NCBI GenBank assembly: GCA_012932865.1
Contig: SAXG01000001.1
Location: 186,001-250,000, forward strand
Length of the DNA: 64,000 nt
Source: Amylostereum areolatum
Lineage: Eukaryota > Basidiomycota > Agaricomycetes > Russulales > Stereaceae
Reading direction: 5' to 3'
Made by a program: the position numbers and the translations under genes. The notes below the pieces were generated by a model that worked only from the letters and a program-made list of their open reading frames with translations, ran no database searches and was not told the DNA's origin. This document shows, one piece after another, positions 31,192 to 42,729 of the stretch (the first letter of the stretch is position 1; every line of letters begins with the position of its first letter).

Positions 31192-34100
31192 TGAAACACC
31201 CCCCAGTCGCGTCGTCTGGTGGAGGCAAAGGACTTTTGGTATCATCGTCGAATCGTTTCGCTGTATTATCATCCATGCATACCTGTGAGCAATCGTATCC
31301 CCCGTGTTTGTATCTGTCTACTGTCACCAAGAACAGGCAAACACCATCGATCACGCTCAAAGTCAAGCTGATCGGACGAGTTACCAAAAGAGAAATCGAC
31401 GCAGACGCGCTGCTTGATAGCGGCGCAGAAGGAATTATCCTGAACCGAAGCTTCGTTGAACGCAAAAAGCTTACCACAAGAAGACTAGAAAACCCGTTCC
31501 CCGTGCGTAATGTGGACGGCACCGAGAACATCATGGGCTGGGTACACGACACAACGACCCAGCGGATCCGGATATACTCGCAAGATTCAAAGGCGTACCA
31601 TGAGGAAGAATCTGAGTTCTTCATCACTGACATCGGAGATCATGACATGATCCTTGGAACAGACTGGCTCGACGAGCACAATCCCACCATAGACTGGCAA
31701 CGAGACCGTGTTGACATGCTCTGCTGCCCTCCCTCGTGCACTCTGTCCAAACCTCCTGTGACGAATCTTGCAACCAAGCCACGGAAACCATCATCGGTCC
31801 AATCACAGCGTAAGGTTGAAGCAGGTAAAACCCCAAGGACACCTCTCGTTCTGGACGACCCCTTCCCAGAGCCGACGTATGTGTCCTGGACCCCAGTCCC
31901 CACTTATGTTATTCCTGCACGCAGAGTCAAAGGTGTTCGTGTTCACACGGTCCATCGCTCCCTTCTACCTACACGACTCTTCACTGAGGATGACGACGAG
32001 CGGCCCATGGTATTCCGAGACTGGGAGATCAATGGACTACGCCGCGCTGGAATCCTCCCTGAAACCGATGGTCCTAATCCAGATGCAGTACCTATCCGCG
32101 CGGGCTTTACGAAAGCGCAGGAGCTTGCAGAGCATTCCAAAGAGAACGCACGCCCGCAAACCTTTGAAGACTTAGTCCCCCCTCCGTACCGCGACTTCGC
32201 GTCTGTATTCGACAAGAAAACCTCCGAGCGACTTCCTGACTGACGACCATGGGACCATGCTATCGACATGAAAGACGGCTTTGAACCCAAACCGTGCAAA
32301 ATCTACCCCCTCTCACCTTCCAAGCAGATCGAACTCAACACCTTCCTCAACGACCACCTGAAGAAGGGCTATATCCGCCCATCGAAGTCACCTCAGGCGA
32401 GTCTGTTCTTCTTTGTGAAGAAAAAGGATGGAAAGCTGCGTCCTGTACAGGACTATCGAGAATTAAACAAGGGCACTGTCAAGAATGAATACCCCTTGCC
32501 ACTGATCTCTGAAATTGTCGACCATCTCAAAGGTGCAAAGATCTTCTCAAAGATGGATGTTCGCTGGGGCTACAACAATGTCCGCATCAAGGAAGGCGAC
32601 AAGTGGAAGGCTGCGTTCAAGACGAATTGCGGTCTCTTTGAACCTACGGTGATGTTTTTCGGACTTATGAACTCCCCTGCAACGTTTCAGGCAATGATGA
32701 ATGAACTGTTCAAGGATCTCATCGACTCGGGCAAGGTCATTATCTACATGGACGACATCTTGGTGTTCACTCGCACCATGGACGAACATTGTGCCATAGT
32801 GCGGCAGGTTCTGCAGTGTTTGCAAGACAACGACCTCTTCCTCAAACCAGAGAAATGCGTCTTTGAGCAAGACTCTGTTGAATACCTCGGACTCATCATC
32901 TCGCACGACAAGATCGCTATGGACCCCGTCAAGGTAGCAGGTGTTCAGGACTGGCCGACACCACGAACGGTCAAAGATGTGCAATCCTTCCTCGGCTTTG
33001 GCAACTTCTACCGACATTTCATCAAGGACTTCTCCAAGGTTGCACGACCCCTATTTGACCTGACAAAGAAGGACTGCACATGGGACTGGTCGACGGACTG
33101 CCAAACTGCGTCTGATGCACTGAAAGCTGTGTTTACTTCCTCCCCCGTCTTGGTCATGCCTGACCCAAAGAAGCCTTACCTCATCGAAGTTGACGCCTCG
33201 GACTTTGCTACTGGAGGTATATTCTCGCAGAAAGGCAACGACTGTCACTGGCATCCAGTGGCGTATCTGTCCAAGGCCCTGTCGGAACCGGAACACAACT
33301 ACGACATCTACGACAAGGAGCTACTCGCGATCATCCGTGCACTTGAAGCCTGGCGCCACTACCTCGAAGGCGCCCCCGACACCGTCGAAATCTGGACAGA
33401 CCACAAGAACCTGGAGCATTTCAAGACGGCACAGAAGCTGAGCCGCCGACAGGCACGTTGGGCTCTATTCCTCACTCGATTTGACTTCGCGCTCGTTCAC
33501 AAACCAGGAGTATCCCATCGCCCAGACCCAATGTCCTGACGACCTGATCACAAGCAGGGCGTTGAGAATGACAACAAGGAGCGTATCTTGCTCGACCCCA
33601 AGTACTTCCAGATACGTGCAACAAGGCCAGGAGCAGTAACCTCCCTCGGCGATGTCGAACTCCGACGACGTATCCGCGACTGCAAGACCAAGGACATCGA
33701 GGTCGTTCAAGCTCTGGATGCCATCTTACGGAACGGACCACGTACACTCGTCAAGAACCTTCAAGAATGGAACTACGAAGAAGGCCTGGTCCTGTTTAGA
33801 GGAAAGGTATATGTCCCTGCAGACGACGAGTTGCGATGCGACATTGTCAAAATGTACCATGAATCGCCCCTGGCTGGACACCCTGGTCGCTTCAAGACTT
33901 ACGAACTTGTGAGTCGTGAATATTGGTGGCCTGGCATGTCTGTCTTTGTCCGCGACTTTGTAGCAGGATGCGCAACCTGCCAGTCGACGAAGACACAGAG
34001 CAGCCGACCCCACGTCGACATGATCCCGAACGAAGTACCCAACCGACCATTTGGCGTCATCTCTACCGACTTCATTGTCGAACTCCCTGACTGCGAAGGC

Positions 34101-35282
34101 TATAATGCCGTCAATGTCGTGGTTGATCGCCTCACCAAGATGGTGGTTACCACCCCATGTACAACAAAGATCACCAGCGATGGCACGGCCGACATTCTCT
34201 TCGATAAGGTATACCGACACTACGGCTTAGCGGACAAGATCATCTCGGATCGCGAACCCCAATTTGCTGGGCAGGTAATGCGTACACTCAACAAGAAGCT
34301 TGGGATCAAGTCTGCCCTTAGCACAGTGTATCACCCACAGACAGACGGCCAGACCGAACACAAAAACCAGAACCTTGAGCAGTTCCTGCAAGTATTCTGC
34401 AACTACTGTCAAGATGACTGGGTGAAGTGGTTGCCCTTCTTCGAGTTTTCTCACAACTCCCGCACCCATGCAGCTACTGGAAAGGCCCCCTTTGAAGTCC
34501 TCTACGGCTTCCTCCCCAAGACGTACCCATCCGTAAACCCGTCCTCAAAGGTCCCTGCAGTTGAAGAACGCCTCCGTCAACTTGAAGAAGTCCGACAGGA
34601 GATCAAGGCCAGCCTTGCCCTTGCATCCGACTTAATGAAGCACTACAATGGTGACACGATCAGCAAATCGACACGGTTCGCCGTCGGAGACAAGGTCTGG
34701 CTCGAAGGCAAAAACCTGAAGACGACGAGGCCGAAAGCTAAGCTTGCTGCCAAACGATTTGGACCCTTCGAGATCGTTGACGTTATTAGCCCAGTGAACT
34801 ACCGCCTGAAGCTGCCGAAGACGTGGAGAATCCACCCAGTCTTCCATGCTTCGCTGCTCACCGCGTACAAGGAGACAACGGCACATGGTCCAAACTATGA
34901 ACAACCGCCGCCTGACCTCGTTCATGACGAAGAAGAATATGACGTTGAAGACATCATCGACTCGGAGCCGACCCGCAACAAGAAAGGCATACAATACCTC
35001 GTCAAGTGGGCAGGCTATCCTGACTCCGAGAATACCTGGCTCCCTCGCTCCTCGCTCTCAAAGGTCACCGACATGATCGATGCCTTCCACAAACACCATC
35101 CAAATGCGCCCCGCCCTGTGCGTTCCCTCGGCATCTCCTTTGATGATTTTCTCGCATCTACCCTTGCAGATGACATCGCGCTCCAGGCGAAAGTGCGTCT
35201 TAAAGGGGGGGTAATGTCACGGATCGCTCCATTTCTCTCTTCGTTTGCAGACCTCGTACACGTGACGTGTCACGGCACATGA
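31191..35282 (+). pseudogene. pol: B1 Pol with two nonsense codons
   Basis: One continuous frame except for TGA at 32241-32243 and 33537-33539; B2 has CGA (Arg) at both. Protease LLDSGAEG, reverse transcriptase YMDD, integrase and chromodomain (YLVKWAGYPDSENTW) are all recognisable. Many other changes from B2 replace Arg by Cys or His (CG to TG or CA), and the integrase SDRG motif reads SDRE. The copy is inactive by point mutation rather than truncation. Confidence 0.92.
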
Positions 35283-35637
35283 CTTTCCCTTGCATCACAT
35301 GCTTCGACAATGTCATTGCCCGGACTTCCGAGCGGGGTTCCGCATCCTTATCTATGACATCATTGCTCCGGACCTTCGTCCTCCGTCCCATGACTCCTTT
35401 CTTATTGTTCCCCCCGCTCGCACCACTATCGCATCACATCGCACCATCGTACCCACTTGTATATAAGGACAGTGTTTCTCTTCCCTCTTCCCTAGACTGT
35501 CCATCTCGTCATACGGTACTGTAGCGCACATTGCACTACCCTAGACCCCGGCACTCTCGAATCTATTGCTTCTTCTCACTCCTCCCATCGTCGCGACTTA
35601 GGTGGTTCCATCGGTCTCATAAACTGCGTTTCTGACA
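35215..35637 (+). repeat. B1 3' LTR
   Basis: 423 bases, TGTCACGGATCG to TTTCTGACA. TATATAAGG at 35460-35468, and the self-priming sequence TAGACTGTCCA at 35493-35503. Confidence 0.93.
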
Positions 35638-36266
35638 CCTTCGTGGTACACGACACCGGGGATGCACAGGGGCGGGAGCTCGCATACACCTGCAACGGGA
35701 AACCGATAGAAAATGACCATGTATACTGTAGTCAAATTTATATAGGAGGTACATGCGTAGAGTTGTGATGAGCAAGGCTCTTGGTCCAGGATGCGCAACT
35801 TGTCACTTGGGAAAATGTGCGCAAATGCAATCACGTGTCATTGTTGATTGATGAGTCGGCGCCGCTTCAACCTCACACTTGCCCTCCGATTTGCACCTCT
35901 TCGACACCTTTTCCTCAGTGAAACGGCACACAATGAAGATCGCTCCATCAATAGATGCTTCTGAACACACGATATGCCTCGGAACATCCTGGGACGTACG
36001 TCTAACGTCTTTGCAGCCACTCTTGAGTCCCCCCGTCAGATTTTCCTCAGCTCTTTCCTTCCGCCATGATGCTTGCACTTGCCCCAACCTGCCTCAAAGG
36101 CCTTGTCCTCCGACCCCCACCACACCTTCCGCTGTTTTCCCTCCACAATGAACTCGGCTTTCGTCTCGGCTTTCGTCTCCGCTATCGGCCAATCTCACAA
36201 CATCAGAAAAACTACAAGTACTTGAGTCGTGCTTGGAACTTGGGCCAGCAGCTTGGACTTGGAGAT
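35638..36266. other. Unannotated spacer
   Basis: No gene supported. Short ORFs on both strands lack recognisable domains. CTTGG/CAAG-rich sequence begins near 36210. Confidence 0.4.
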
Positions 36267-36672
36267 CAGCCTTAGGTGCACTTATACTGTGGGAAAAAAG
36301 ACTGGCTGGCTTGGTGAAATAAGTGGGACTTGGAAATGTCCTTGGACATATGGTATTTTACTTTCATACTTGTAACTTTAGTAGGTAGCTTGGTTGAACA
36401 TGCAAATACTTACAGTTCTGAGGCAAACATGACTTAGTGATTTTCGAGAACGAAATAGTCATGTGACTCACCAGTTATGTTGACGCTCAGCGCCACGTTG
36501 TCTCTTTGTCTTCAACCACGACATCCATCGTCGTTGGGGACCCGGCCTCGTCACCGTCATCGTCGACCTTGGCGTCGCCGTCACCCGCCACCCTTTGGCT
36601 GCCCACACCCGTCGCCGTCCCATCGCCCTCAACGCCCACACCCGTCGCCATCAACGCCTACACCCTTGTCAC
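36267..36672 (+). repeat. C-rich minisatellite element, copy 1, left part
   Basis: 36267-36600 is clearly related to 47103-47360: shared blocks include TTTACTTTCATACTTG, AGTCATGTGACTC and the stretch around TCTTTGTCTTCAACCACGAC. It then enters C-rich tandem units (CAACGCC, CACCCGTCGCC). Cut at 36672 by element B2; continues at 43767. Confidence 0.7.
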
Positions 36673-37092
36673 TGTCAGAAACGCAGTTTATGAGACCGAT
36701 GAACCGCCTAAGTCGCGACGATGGGAGGAGCGAGAGGAAAATAGATTCGAGAGTGCCGGGGTCTAGGGTAGTGCAACGTGCGCTACAGTACCGTATGACG
36801 AGATGGACAGTCTAGGGAAAAGGGAAGAGAAACACTGTCCTTATATACAAGTGGGAACGATGGTGCGATGTGATGCAATAGTGGTGCGAGCGGGGGGAAC
36901 AATAGGAAAGGAGTCATGGGGCGGAGGACGAAGGTCCGGAGCAGTGATGTCATAGATAAGGATGCGGAACCCCGCTCGGAAGTCCGGGCAATGACGTCGT
37001 TGAAGCATGTGATGCAAGGGAAAGTCATGTGCCGTGACACGTCGCGTGTACGAGGTCTGCAAACGAAGAGAGAAATGGAGCGATCCGTGACA
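36673..37092 (-). repeat. B2 3' LTR
   Basis: 420 bases, identical to 43347-43766. The polypurine tract lies at 37093-37105 on the minus strand. Confidence 0.95.
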
Positions 37093-40000
37093 TTACCCCC
37101 CCTTTAAGACGCGCTTTCGCCTGGAGCGCGATGTCATCTGCAAGGGTAGATGCGAGAAAATTGTCAAAGGAGATGCCGAGGGAACGCACAGGGCGGGGCG
37201 CGTTTGGATGGCGTTTGTGGAAGGCGTCGATCATGTCGGTGACCTTTGAGAGCGAGGAGCGAGGGAGCCAGGTATTCTCGGAGTCAGGATAGCCTACCCA
37301 CTTGACGAGGTATTGTATGCCTTTCTTGTTGCGGGTCGGCTTCGAGTCGATGATGCCTTCAACATCATATTCTTCTTCGTCATCAACGAGGTCAGGCGGC
37401 GGTTGTTCATAGTTTGGACCATGTGCCGTTGTCTCCTTGTATGCGGTGAGCAGCGAAGCATGGAAGACTGGGTGGATTCTCCACGTCTTCGGCAGCTTCA
37501 GGCGGTAGTTCACTGGGCTAATGACGTCAACGATCTCGAAGGGTCCAAATCGTTTGGCAGCAAGCTTAGCTTTCGGCCTCGTCGTCTTCAGGTTTTTGCC
37601 TTCGAGCCAGACTTTGTCTCCAACGGCGAACAGTGTTGATTTGCTGATCGTGTCACCATTGTAGTGCTTCATTAAGTCAGATGCGAGGGCGAGGCTGGCT
37701 TTGATCTCTTGTCGGACTTCTTCAAGTTGACGGAGGCGTTCTTCGACTGCAGGGACCTTTGAGGACGGGTTTACGGATGGGTACATCTTGGGGAGGAAGC
37801 CGTAGAGGACTTCAAAGGGAGCCTTTCCAGTAGCTGCATGGGTGCGAGAGTTGTGAGAAAACTCGAAGAAGGGCAACCACTTCACCCAGTCGTCTTGACG
37901 GTAGTTGCAGAATACTCGCAGAAACTGCTCGAGGTTCTGGTTCTCGCGTTCGGTTTGGCCGTCTGGCTGTGGGTGATACGCTGTGCTGAGGGCGGACTTG
38001 ATCCCGAGCTTCTCGTTGAGTGTACGCATCACCTGTCCAGCAAACTGGGGTCCACGATCCGAGATGATCTTGTCTGCTAAGCCGTAGTGTCGATATACCT
38101 TATCGAAGAGAATGTCGGCCGTGCCATCGCTGGTGATCTTTGTTGTACATGGGGTGGTAACCACCATCTTGGTGAGGCGATCGACCACGACATTGACGGC
38201 GTTATAGCCTTCGCAGTCAGGGAGTTCGACGATGAAGTCAGTGGAGATGACGCCAAATGGTCGATCGGGTACTTCGTTTGGGATCATGTCGACGTGGGGT
38301 CGGCTGCTCTGTGTCTTCGTCGACTGGCAGGTTGCGCATCCTGCTACAAAGTCGCGGACAAAGACAGACATGCCAGGCCACCAATATTCACGACTCACAA
38401 GTTCGTAAGTCTTGAAGCGACCAGGGTGTCCAGCCAGGGGCGATTCATGGTACATTTTGACAATGTCGCATCGCAACTCGTCGTCTGCAGGGACATATAC
38501 CTTTCCTCTAAACAGGACCAGGCCTTCTTCGTAGTTCCACTCTTGAAGGTTCTTGACAAGTGTACGTGGTCCGTTTCGTAAGATGGCGTCCAGGGCTTGA
38601 ACGACCTCGATGTCCTTGGTTTTGCAGTCGCGGATACGTCGTCGGAGTTCGACATCACCGAGGGAGGTTACTGCTCCTGGCCTTGTTGCGCGTACTTGGA
38701 AGTACTTGGGGTCAAGCAAGACGCGCTCCTTGTTGTCGTTTTCAACACCATCCTTGTGATCGGGTCGTCGAGACATTGGATCCGGGCGGTGGGAAATTCC
38801 TGGTTTATGAACGAGCGAGAAGTCAAATCGAGTGAGGAATAGAGCCCAACGTGCCTGTCGGCGGCTCAGCTTCTGTGCCGTCTTGAAGTGCTCCAGGTTC
38901 TTGTGATCTGTCCAGATTTCGACGGTGTCGGGGGCGCCTTCGAGGTAGTGGCGCCAGGCTTCAAGCGCACGGATGATTGCAAGCAGCTCCTTGTCGTAGA
39001 TGTCGTAGTTCCGTTCCGGTTCCGATAGGGCCTTGGACAGATACGCCACTGGATGCCAGTGACCGTCGTCGCCTTTCTGCGAGAGTATACCTCCAGTAGC
39101 AAAGTCCGAGGCATCGACTTCAACGAGGTAAGGCTTCTTTGGGTCAGGCATGACCAAGACGGGGGAGGAAGTAAACGCAGCTTTCAGTGCGTCAAACGCA
39201 GTTTGGCAGTCCGTCGACCAGTCCCATGTGCGGTCCTTCTTTGTCAGATCAAATAGGGGCCGTGCCACCTTGGAGAAGTCCTTGATGAAACGTCGGTAGA
39301 AGTTGCCAAAGCCGAGGAAGGATTGCACATCTTTGACCGTTCGTGGTGTCGGCCAGTCCTGAATACCTGCTACCTTGACGGGGTCCATAGCGATCTTGTC
39401 GTGCGAGATGATGAGTCCGAGGTATTCGACAGAGTCTTGTTCAAAGACGCATTTCTCCGGTTTGAGGAAGAGGTCGTTGTCTTGCAAACGCTGCAGAACC
39501 TGCCGCACTATGGCACGGTGTTCGTCCATGGTGCGAGTGAACACCAAGATGTCGTCCATGTAGATGATGACCTTGCCCGAGTCGATGAGATCCTTGAACA
39601 GTTCATTCATCATTGCCTGAAATGTCGCAGGGGAGTTCATAAGCCCGAAAAACATCACCGTAGGTTTGAAGAGACCGCGATTCGTCTTGAACGCAGCCTT
39701 CCACTTGTCGCCTTCCTTGATGCGGACATTGTTGTAGCCCCAGCGAACATCCATCTTGGAGAAGATCTTTGCACCTTTGAGGCGGTCGACAATTTCAGAG
39801 ATCAGTGGCAAGGGGTATTCATTCTTGACAGTGCCCTTGTTTAATTCTCGATAGTCCTGTACGGGACGCAGCTTTCCATCCTTTTTCTTCACAAAGAAGA
39901 ACGGACTCGCCTGAGGTGACTTCGAAGGGCGGATATAGCCCTTCTTCAGGTGGTCGTCGAGGAAGGTGTCGAGTTCGATCTGCTCGGAAGGTGAGAGGGG

Positions 40001-41116
40001 GTAGATCTTGCACGGTTTGGGTTCAAAGCCGTCTTTCATGTCGATAGCATGGTCCCATGGCCGTCGGTCAGGAAGTCGCTCGGAGGTTTTCTTGTCGAAT
40101 ACAGGCGCAAAGTCGCGATACGGCGGGGGGACTAAGTCTTCAAAGGTTTGCGGGCGTGCGTTCTCTTTTGAATGCTCTGCAAGCTCCTGCGCTTTTGTAA
40201 AGCCCGCGCGGATGGGTATTGCATCTGGATTAGGACCATCGGTTTCAGGGAGGATTCCGGCGCGGCGTAGTCCATTGATCTCCCAGTCTCGGAATACCAT
40301 GGGCCGCTCGTCGTCGTCTTCAGTGAAGAGTCGTGCGGGTAGAGGTGAGCGATGGACCGTGCGGACGCGAACACCTCTGACTCTGCGTGCAGGAATAACA
40401 TAAGTGGGGACTGGGGTCCAGGACACATATGTCGGCTCTGGGAAGGGATCGTCCACGACGAGAGGTGTCCTCGGGGTTTTACCCGCTTCAACCTTACGCT
40501 GTGATTGGACCGATGATGGTTTCCGTGGCTTGGTCGCGAGGTTCGTCACAGGAGGTTTGGACAGAGTGCATGAGGGAGGGCAGCGGAGCATGTCAACACG
40601 GTCTCGTTGCCAGTCTATGGTGGGATTGTGCTCGTCGAGCCAGTCTGTTCCATGGATCATGTCATGATCGCCGATGTCGGTGATGAAGAACTCAGCTTCT
40701 TCCTCATGGTATGCCTTTGAATCTTGCGAGTATATCCGGATCCGCTGGGTCGTTGTGTCGCGTACCCAGCCCATGATGTTCTCGGTGCCATCCACATTAC
40801 GCACGGGGAACGGGTTTTCTAGTTTTCTTGTGGTGAGCTTCTTGCGTTCAACGAAGCTTCGGTTCAGGATAATTCCTTCTGCGCCGCTATCAAGCAGCGC
40901 GTCTGCGTCGATTTCTCTTTTGGTAACTCGTCCGATCAGCTTGACTTTGAGCGTGATCGATGGTGTTTGCCTGTTCTTGGTGACAGTAGACAGATACAAA
41001 CACGGGGGATACGATTGCTCACAGGTATGCATGGATGATAATACAGCGAAACGATTCGACGATGATACCAAAAGTCCTTTGCCTCCACCAGACGACGCGA
41101 CTGGGGGGTGTTTCAA
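37025..41116 (-). CDS. pol: B2 Pol polyprotein, intact
   Basis: About 1360 codons in the -1 frame from the heptamer at 41116-41122. The open frame extends further up antisense of nothing relevant, so the gag overlap is used as the start. Protease LLDSGAEG; reverse transcriptase YMDD ([10 protein letters not shown]); RNase [13 protein letters not shown]; integrase zinc part HESPLAGHPGRFK with CATCQ; catalytic residues in STDFIVELP, ISDRGPQF and TERENQ; chromodomain YLVKWVGYPDSENTW. No stop or frameshift. The frame ends 68 bases inside the 3' LTR. Confidence 0.95.
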   Translation of the reverse strand: MKHPPVASSGGGKGLLVSSSNRFAVLSSMHTCEQSYPPCLYLSTVTKNRQTPSITLKVKLIGRVTKREIDADALLDSGAEGIILNRSFVERKKLTTRKLENPFPVRNVDGTENIMGWVRDTTTQRIRIYSQDSKAYHEEEAEFFITDIGDHDMIHGTDWLDEHNPTIDWQRDRVDMLRCPPSCTLSKPPVTNLATKPRKPSSVQSQRKVEAGKTPRTPLVVDDPFPEPTYVSWTPVPTYVIPARRVRGVRVRTVHRSPLPARLFTEDDDERPMVFRDWEINGLRRAGILPETDGPNPDAIPIRAGFTKAQELAEHSKENARPQTFEDLVPPPYRDFAPVFDKKTSERLPDRRPWDHAIDMKDGFEPKPCKIYPLSPSEQIELDTFLDDHLKKGYIRPSKSPQASPFFFVKKKDGKLRPVQDYRELNKGTVKNEYPLPLISEIVDRLKGAKIFSKMDVRWGYNNVRIKEGDKWKAAFKTNRGLFKPTVMFFGLMNSPATFQAMMNELFKDLIDSGKVIIYMDDILVFTRTMDEHRAIVRQVLQRLQDNDLFLKPEKCVFEQDSVEYLGLIISHDKIAMDPVKVAGIQDWPTPRTVKDVQSFLGFGNFYRRFIKDFSKVARPLFDLTKKDRTWDWSTDCQTAFDALKAAFTSSPVLVMPDPKKPYLVEVDASDFATGGILSQKGDDGHWHPVAYLSKALSEPERNYDIYDKELLAIIRALEAWRHYLEGAPDTVEIWTDHKNLEHFKTAQKLSRRQARWALFLTRFDFSLVHKPGISHRPDPMSRRPDHKDGVENDNKERVLLDPKYFQVRATRPGAVTSLGDVELRRRIRDCKTKDIEVVQALDAILRNGPRTLVKNLQEWNYEEGLVLFRGKVYVPADDELRCDIVKMYHESPLAGHPGRFKTYELVSREYWWPGMSVFVRDFVAGCATCQSTKTQSSRPHVDMIPNEVPDRPFGVISTDFIVELPDCEGYNAVNVVVDRLTKMVVTTPCTTKITSDGTADILFDKVYRHYGLADKIISDRGPQFAGQVMRTLNEKLGIKSALSTAYHPQPDGQTERENQNLEQFLRVFCNYRQDDWVKWLPFFEFSHNSRTHAATGKAPFEVLYGFLPKMYPSVNPSSKVPAVEERLRQLEEVRQEIKASLALASDLMKHYNGDTISKSTLFAVGDKVWLEGKNLKTTRPKAKLAAKRFGPFEIVDVISPVNYRLKLPKTWRIHPVFHASLLTAYKETTAHGPNYEQPPPDLVDDEEEYDVEGIIDSKPTRNKKGIQYLVKWVGYPDSENTWLPRSSLSKVTDMIDAFHKRHPNAPRPVRSLGISFDNFLASTLADDIALQAKARLKGGVMSRIAPFLSSFADLVHATCHGT

Positions 41117-42138
41117 AAATCCTGCGATTCCAGGATGTCCTTCAACAGCGCTACTGCCTGCTCCTTGCCTTCCGTGTCCAGATCCTTCAGCTGACGAGTG
41201 ATCGCCGCGATGGTTTTGGATGGGTCGGGAGCTGCTTTCGCAGTGGACGGAGCCGTGTTCGTCGGCAGGGGAGGGGCCTTGGACCCAGTCTCTACTGCGC
41301 CCACCCGTCGCGCGCTCGAGTCGCGGTTGGGGCAGTCGCGAGAGACGTGACCGGCTTGTCGACACATGAAGCACTTGCCTTCGCGCATCATTTTTGCGCG
41401 CTCGTCGTCCGTCAGCTTTGCAGGGCGGGTCGAGGTGTTGGTGAAGGCGCCGACTCGGCGCGACGAGGAGTCGTTGGTCGAACCGTTTGAGGTGAGCGCG
41501 ACAGCCCCCTTGGACTGACTGCTCTTCCTCTCCGGGTTCTCTTCGAGCCACTGGTGGTTGATGCGGCGGGCGCGCTCCTTCCACTCCGCGAGCTTGGTGG
41601 GGAATGGGTACGACCGGGCCACCTGCTTGCCGAGGTCACGCTGAAGTCCCTTCTTGAAAAAGTGGATTAGCGCCTCGTCGTCGTACGCTGACATGGTTGC
41701 CAGCATCTCAAACTCGGTGATAAAGTCAGTGACGTCCCGGGTGGTCATTGCGAGTTCGTTGATCTTACGCTGAGCTTCTATCTTCGGATCGACGGGCACG
41801 AAGTCTTTGCCAAACCTCTCGAAGAGCTCTTTGTAGGAGCTATAGTGGAGTGTTGGGGGCGTGGGGTCGAGGGTGTCGGCGTCTTCCTTCTCGTCTTCGT
41901 CGGCGAAGAGTTCCATGCGGCGATGCGTGGCCCAGGCTTTCGCCGTGTCGTCCTCCATCAGGCTGAGGAGAAGCATCATCTTGGCGTCATCTGTGGCATA
42001 AACATCCTTGTTAACGCGCAGGAACATGCGGAGCTCGAGGGAGAACCGGAGGGTGTCGCGTCTATCGCCTTTGAATGGCTTTGGCTTGGGGCCGATCTCC
42101 CGCTTGGAGACGGCAGGTTTGGATTCGGCGTCGGACAT
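41113..42138 (-). CDS. gag: B2 Gag
   Basis: 341 residues from ATG at 42138 (MSDAESKPAV). Capsid-like domain (LRMFLRVNKDVYATDDA to LAEWKERARRINHQW), basic linker, CCHC knuckle CFMCRQAGHVSRDC, end ILESQDF. The same frame is open upstream to the TAG of the leader ORF (42730-42732), adding about 195 codons related to B1 (WYAYRRN, VVEWQP) without another ATG. Confidence 0.9.
   Translation of the reverse strand: MSDAESKPAVSKREIGPKPKPFKGDRRDTLRFSLELRMFLRVNKDVYATDDAKMMLLLSLMEDDTAKAWATHRRMELFADEDEKEDADTLDPTPPTLHYSSYKELFERFGKDFVPVDPKIEAQRKINELAMTTRDVTDFITEFEMLATMSAYDDEALIHFFKKGLQRDLGKQVARSYPFPTKLAEWKERARRINHQWLEENPERKSSQSKGAVALTSNGSTNDSSSRRVGAFTNTSTRPAKLTDDERAKMMREGKCFMCRQAGHVSRDCPNRDSSARRVGAVETGSKAPPLPTNTAPSTAKAAPDPSKTIAAITRQLKDLDTEGKEQAVALLKDILESQDF
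41116..41122 (-). other. -1 frameshift heptamer GGATTTT at the B2 gag-pol junction
   Basis: G GAT TTT followed by TGA, as in B1. Confidence 0.55.
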
Positions 42139-42729
42139 CTTGTCGAAGGGGAGGGGGACGGTGAGGGATTGGGCGAGTTCTTGATCAAGGCGGCGTAGGG
42201 TTTCTCGTCAGCGTTCTTCTGCTTCTTCAACTTCGTCCTCAACTTGTTTTGCGATAAGGAAGTCGGCGGGGGTGAGGAATTGCTGGTTATGATGCCACGA
42301 CCAGTGATCTTGGACGGGACTGAACGAAGTGGGCTGCCACTCAACTACTGATCGTCCTGGGGTTCCGTTCTTGTTCCGTCTATAGGCGTACCACTTCCCA
42401 GTTGTGTCGTTGTGGTTGATCCCTTCTGGGACTTCGATTACAGTACGTCGACGGGGTGGGGGCGAGTTGGTCGGAGGGGGGTTCAGGAAGCGCTGTAGAA
42501 CGTCCGCAGCGGTGGCAAAATCCGATTCTTCGACGTAGGGTTGTTCGTCGCGGTCGTCGAAGTACCAGTCTCGACGTTGCCGGTTTGGTTCGTCGTGCAG
42601 CCAACGTACGGATTCCTTAGTCTGTTGCGAGGTGAGGATATAGTATTCTTCGGGACAGTAGTCTCGAAAGACGCCTGGGGGAAGGTTCGGGGTGGGGGGA
42701 CGAGGGGCTGTGGAGGACGTGATGATGGT

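Larger units (their letters stand above)
22084..31194 (+). pseudogene. gag: B1 Gag, split by element A1
   Basis: The first part (to 23316) holds the gag domain (LRMFLRVNKDVYTTDDAKMM to EWKERARRINHQW). The second part (30803-31194) holds the CCHC knuckle CFMCRQAGHVSRDC and the end ILESQDF before TGA. Element A1 lies between, flanked by CTGTC. Removing A1 and one CTGTC restores a reading that agrees with the intact B2 copy. No ATG-start was identified with confidence; the first clear Met precedes PNEETKPS. Confidence 0.85.
10810..35637 (+). mobile_element. Family B chromovirus B1, carrying two nested elements
   Basis: The 5' LTR starts at 10810, is interrupted by element C, and resumes at 21376-21466. 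Leader and gag follow, gag is interrupted by A1 (23317-30802), then come the rest of gag, pol and the 3' LTR (35215-35637). Joining the pieces gives an element very like B2. Pol carries two in-frame TGA codons, so the copy is dead. The bases next to the outer ends (CCAAG on the left, CCTTC on the right) do not match, and the right flank is not the rest of the family A element broken on the left. Confidence 0.85.
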
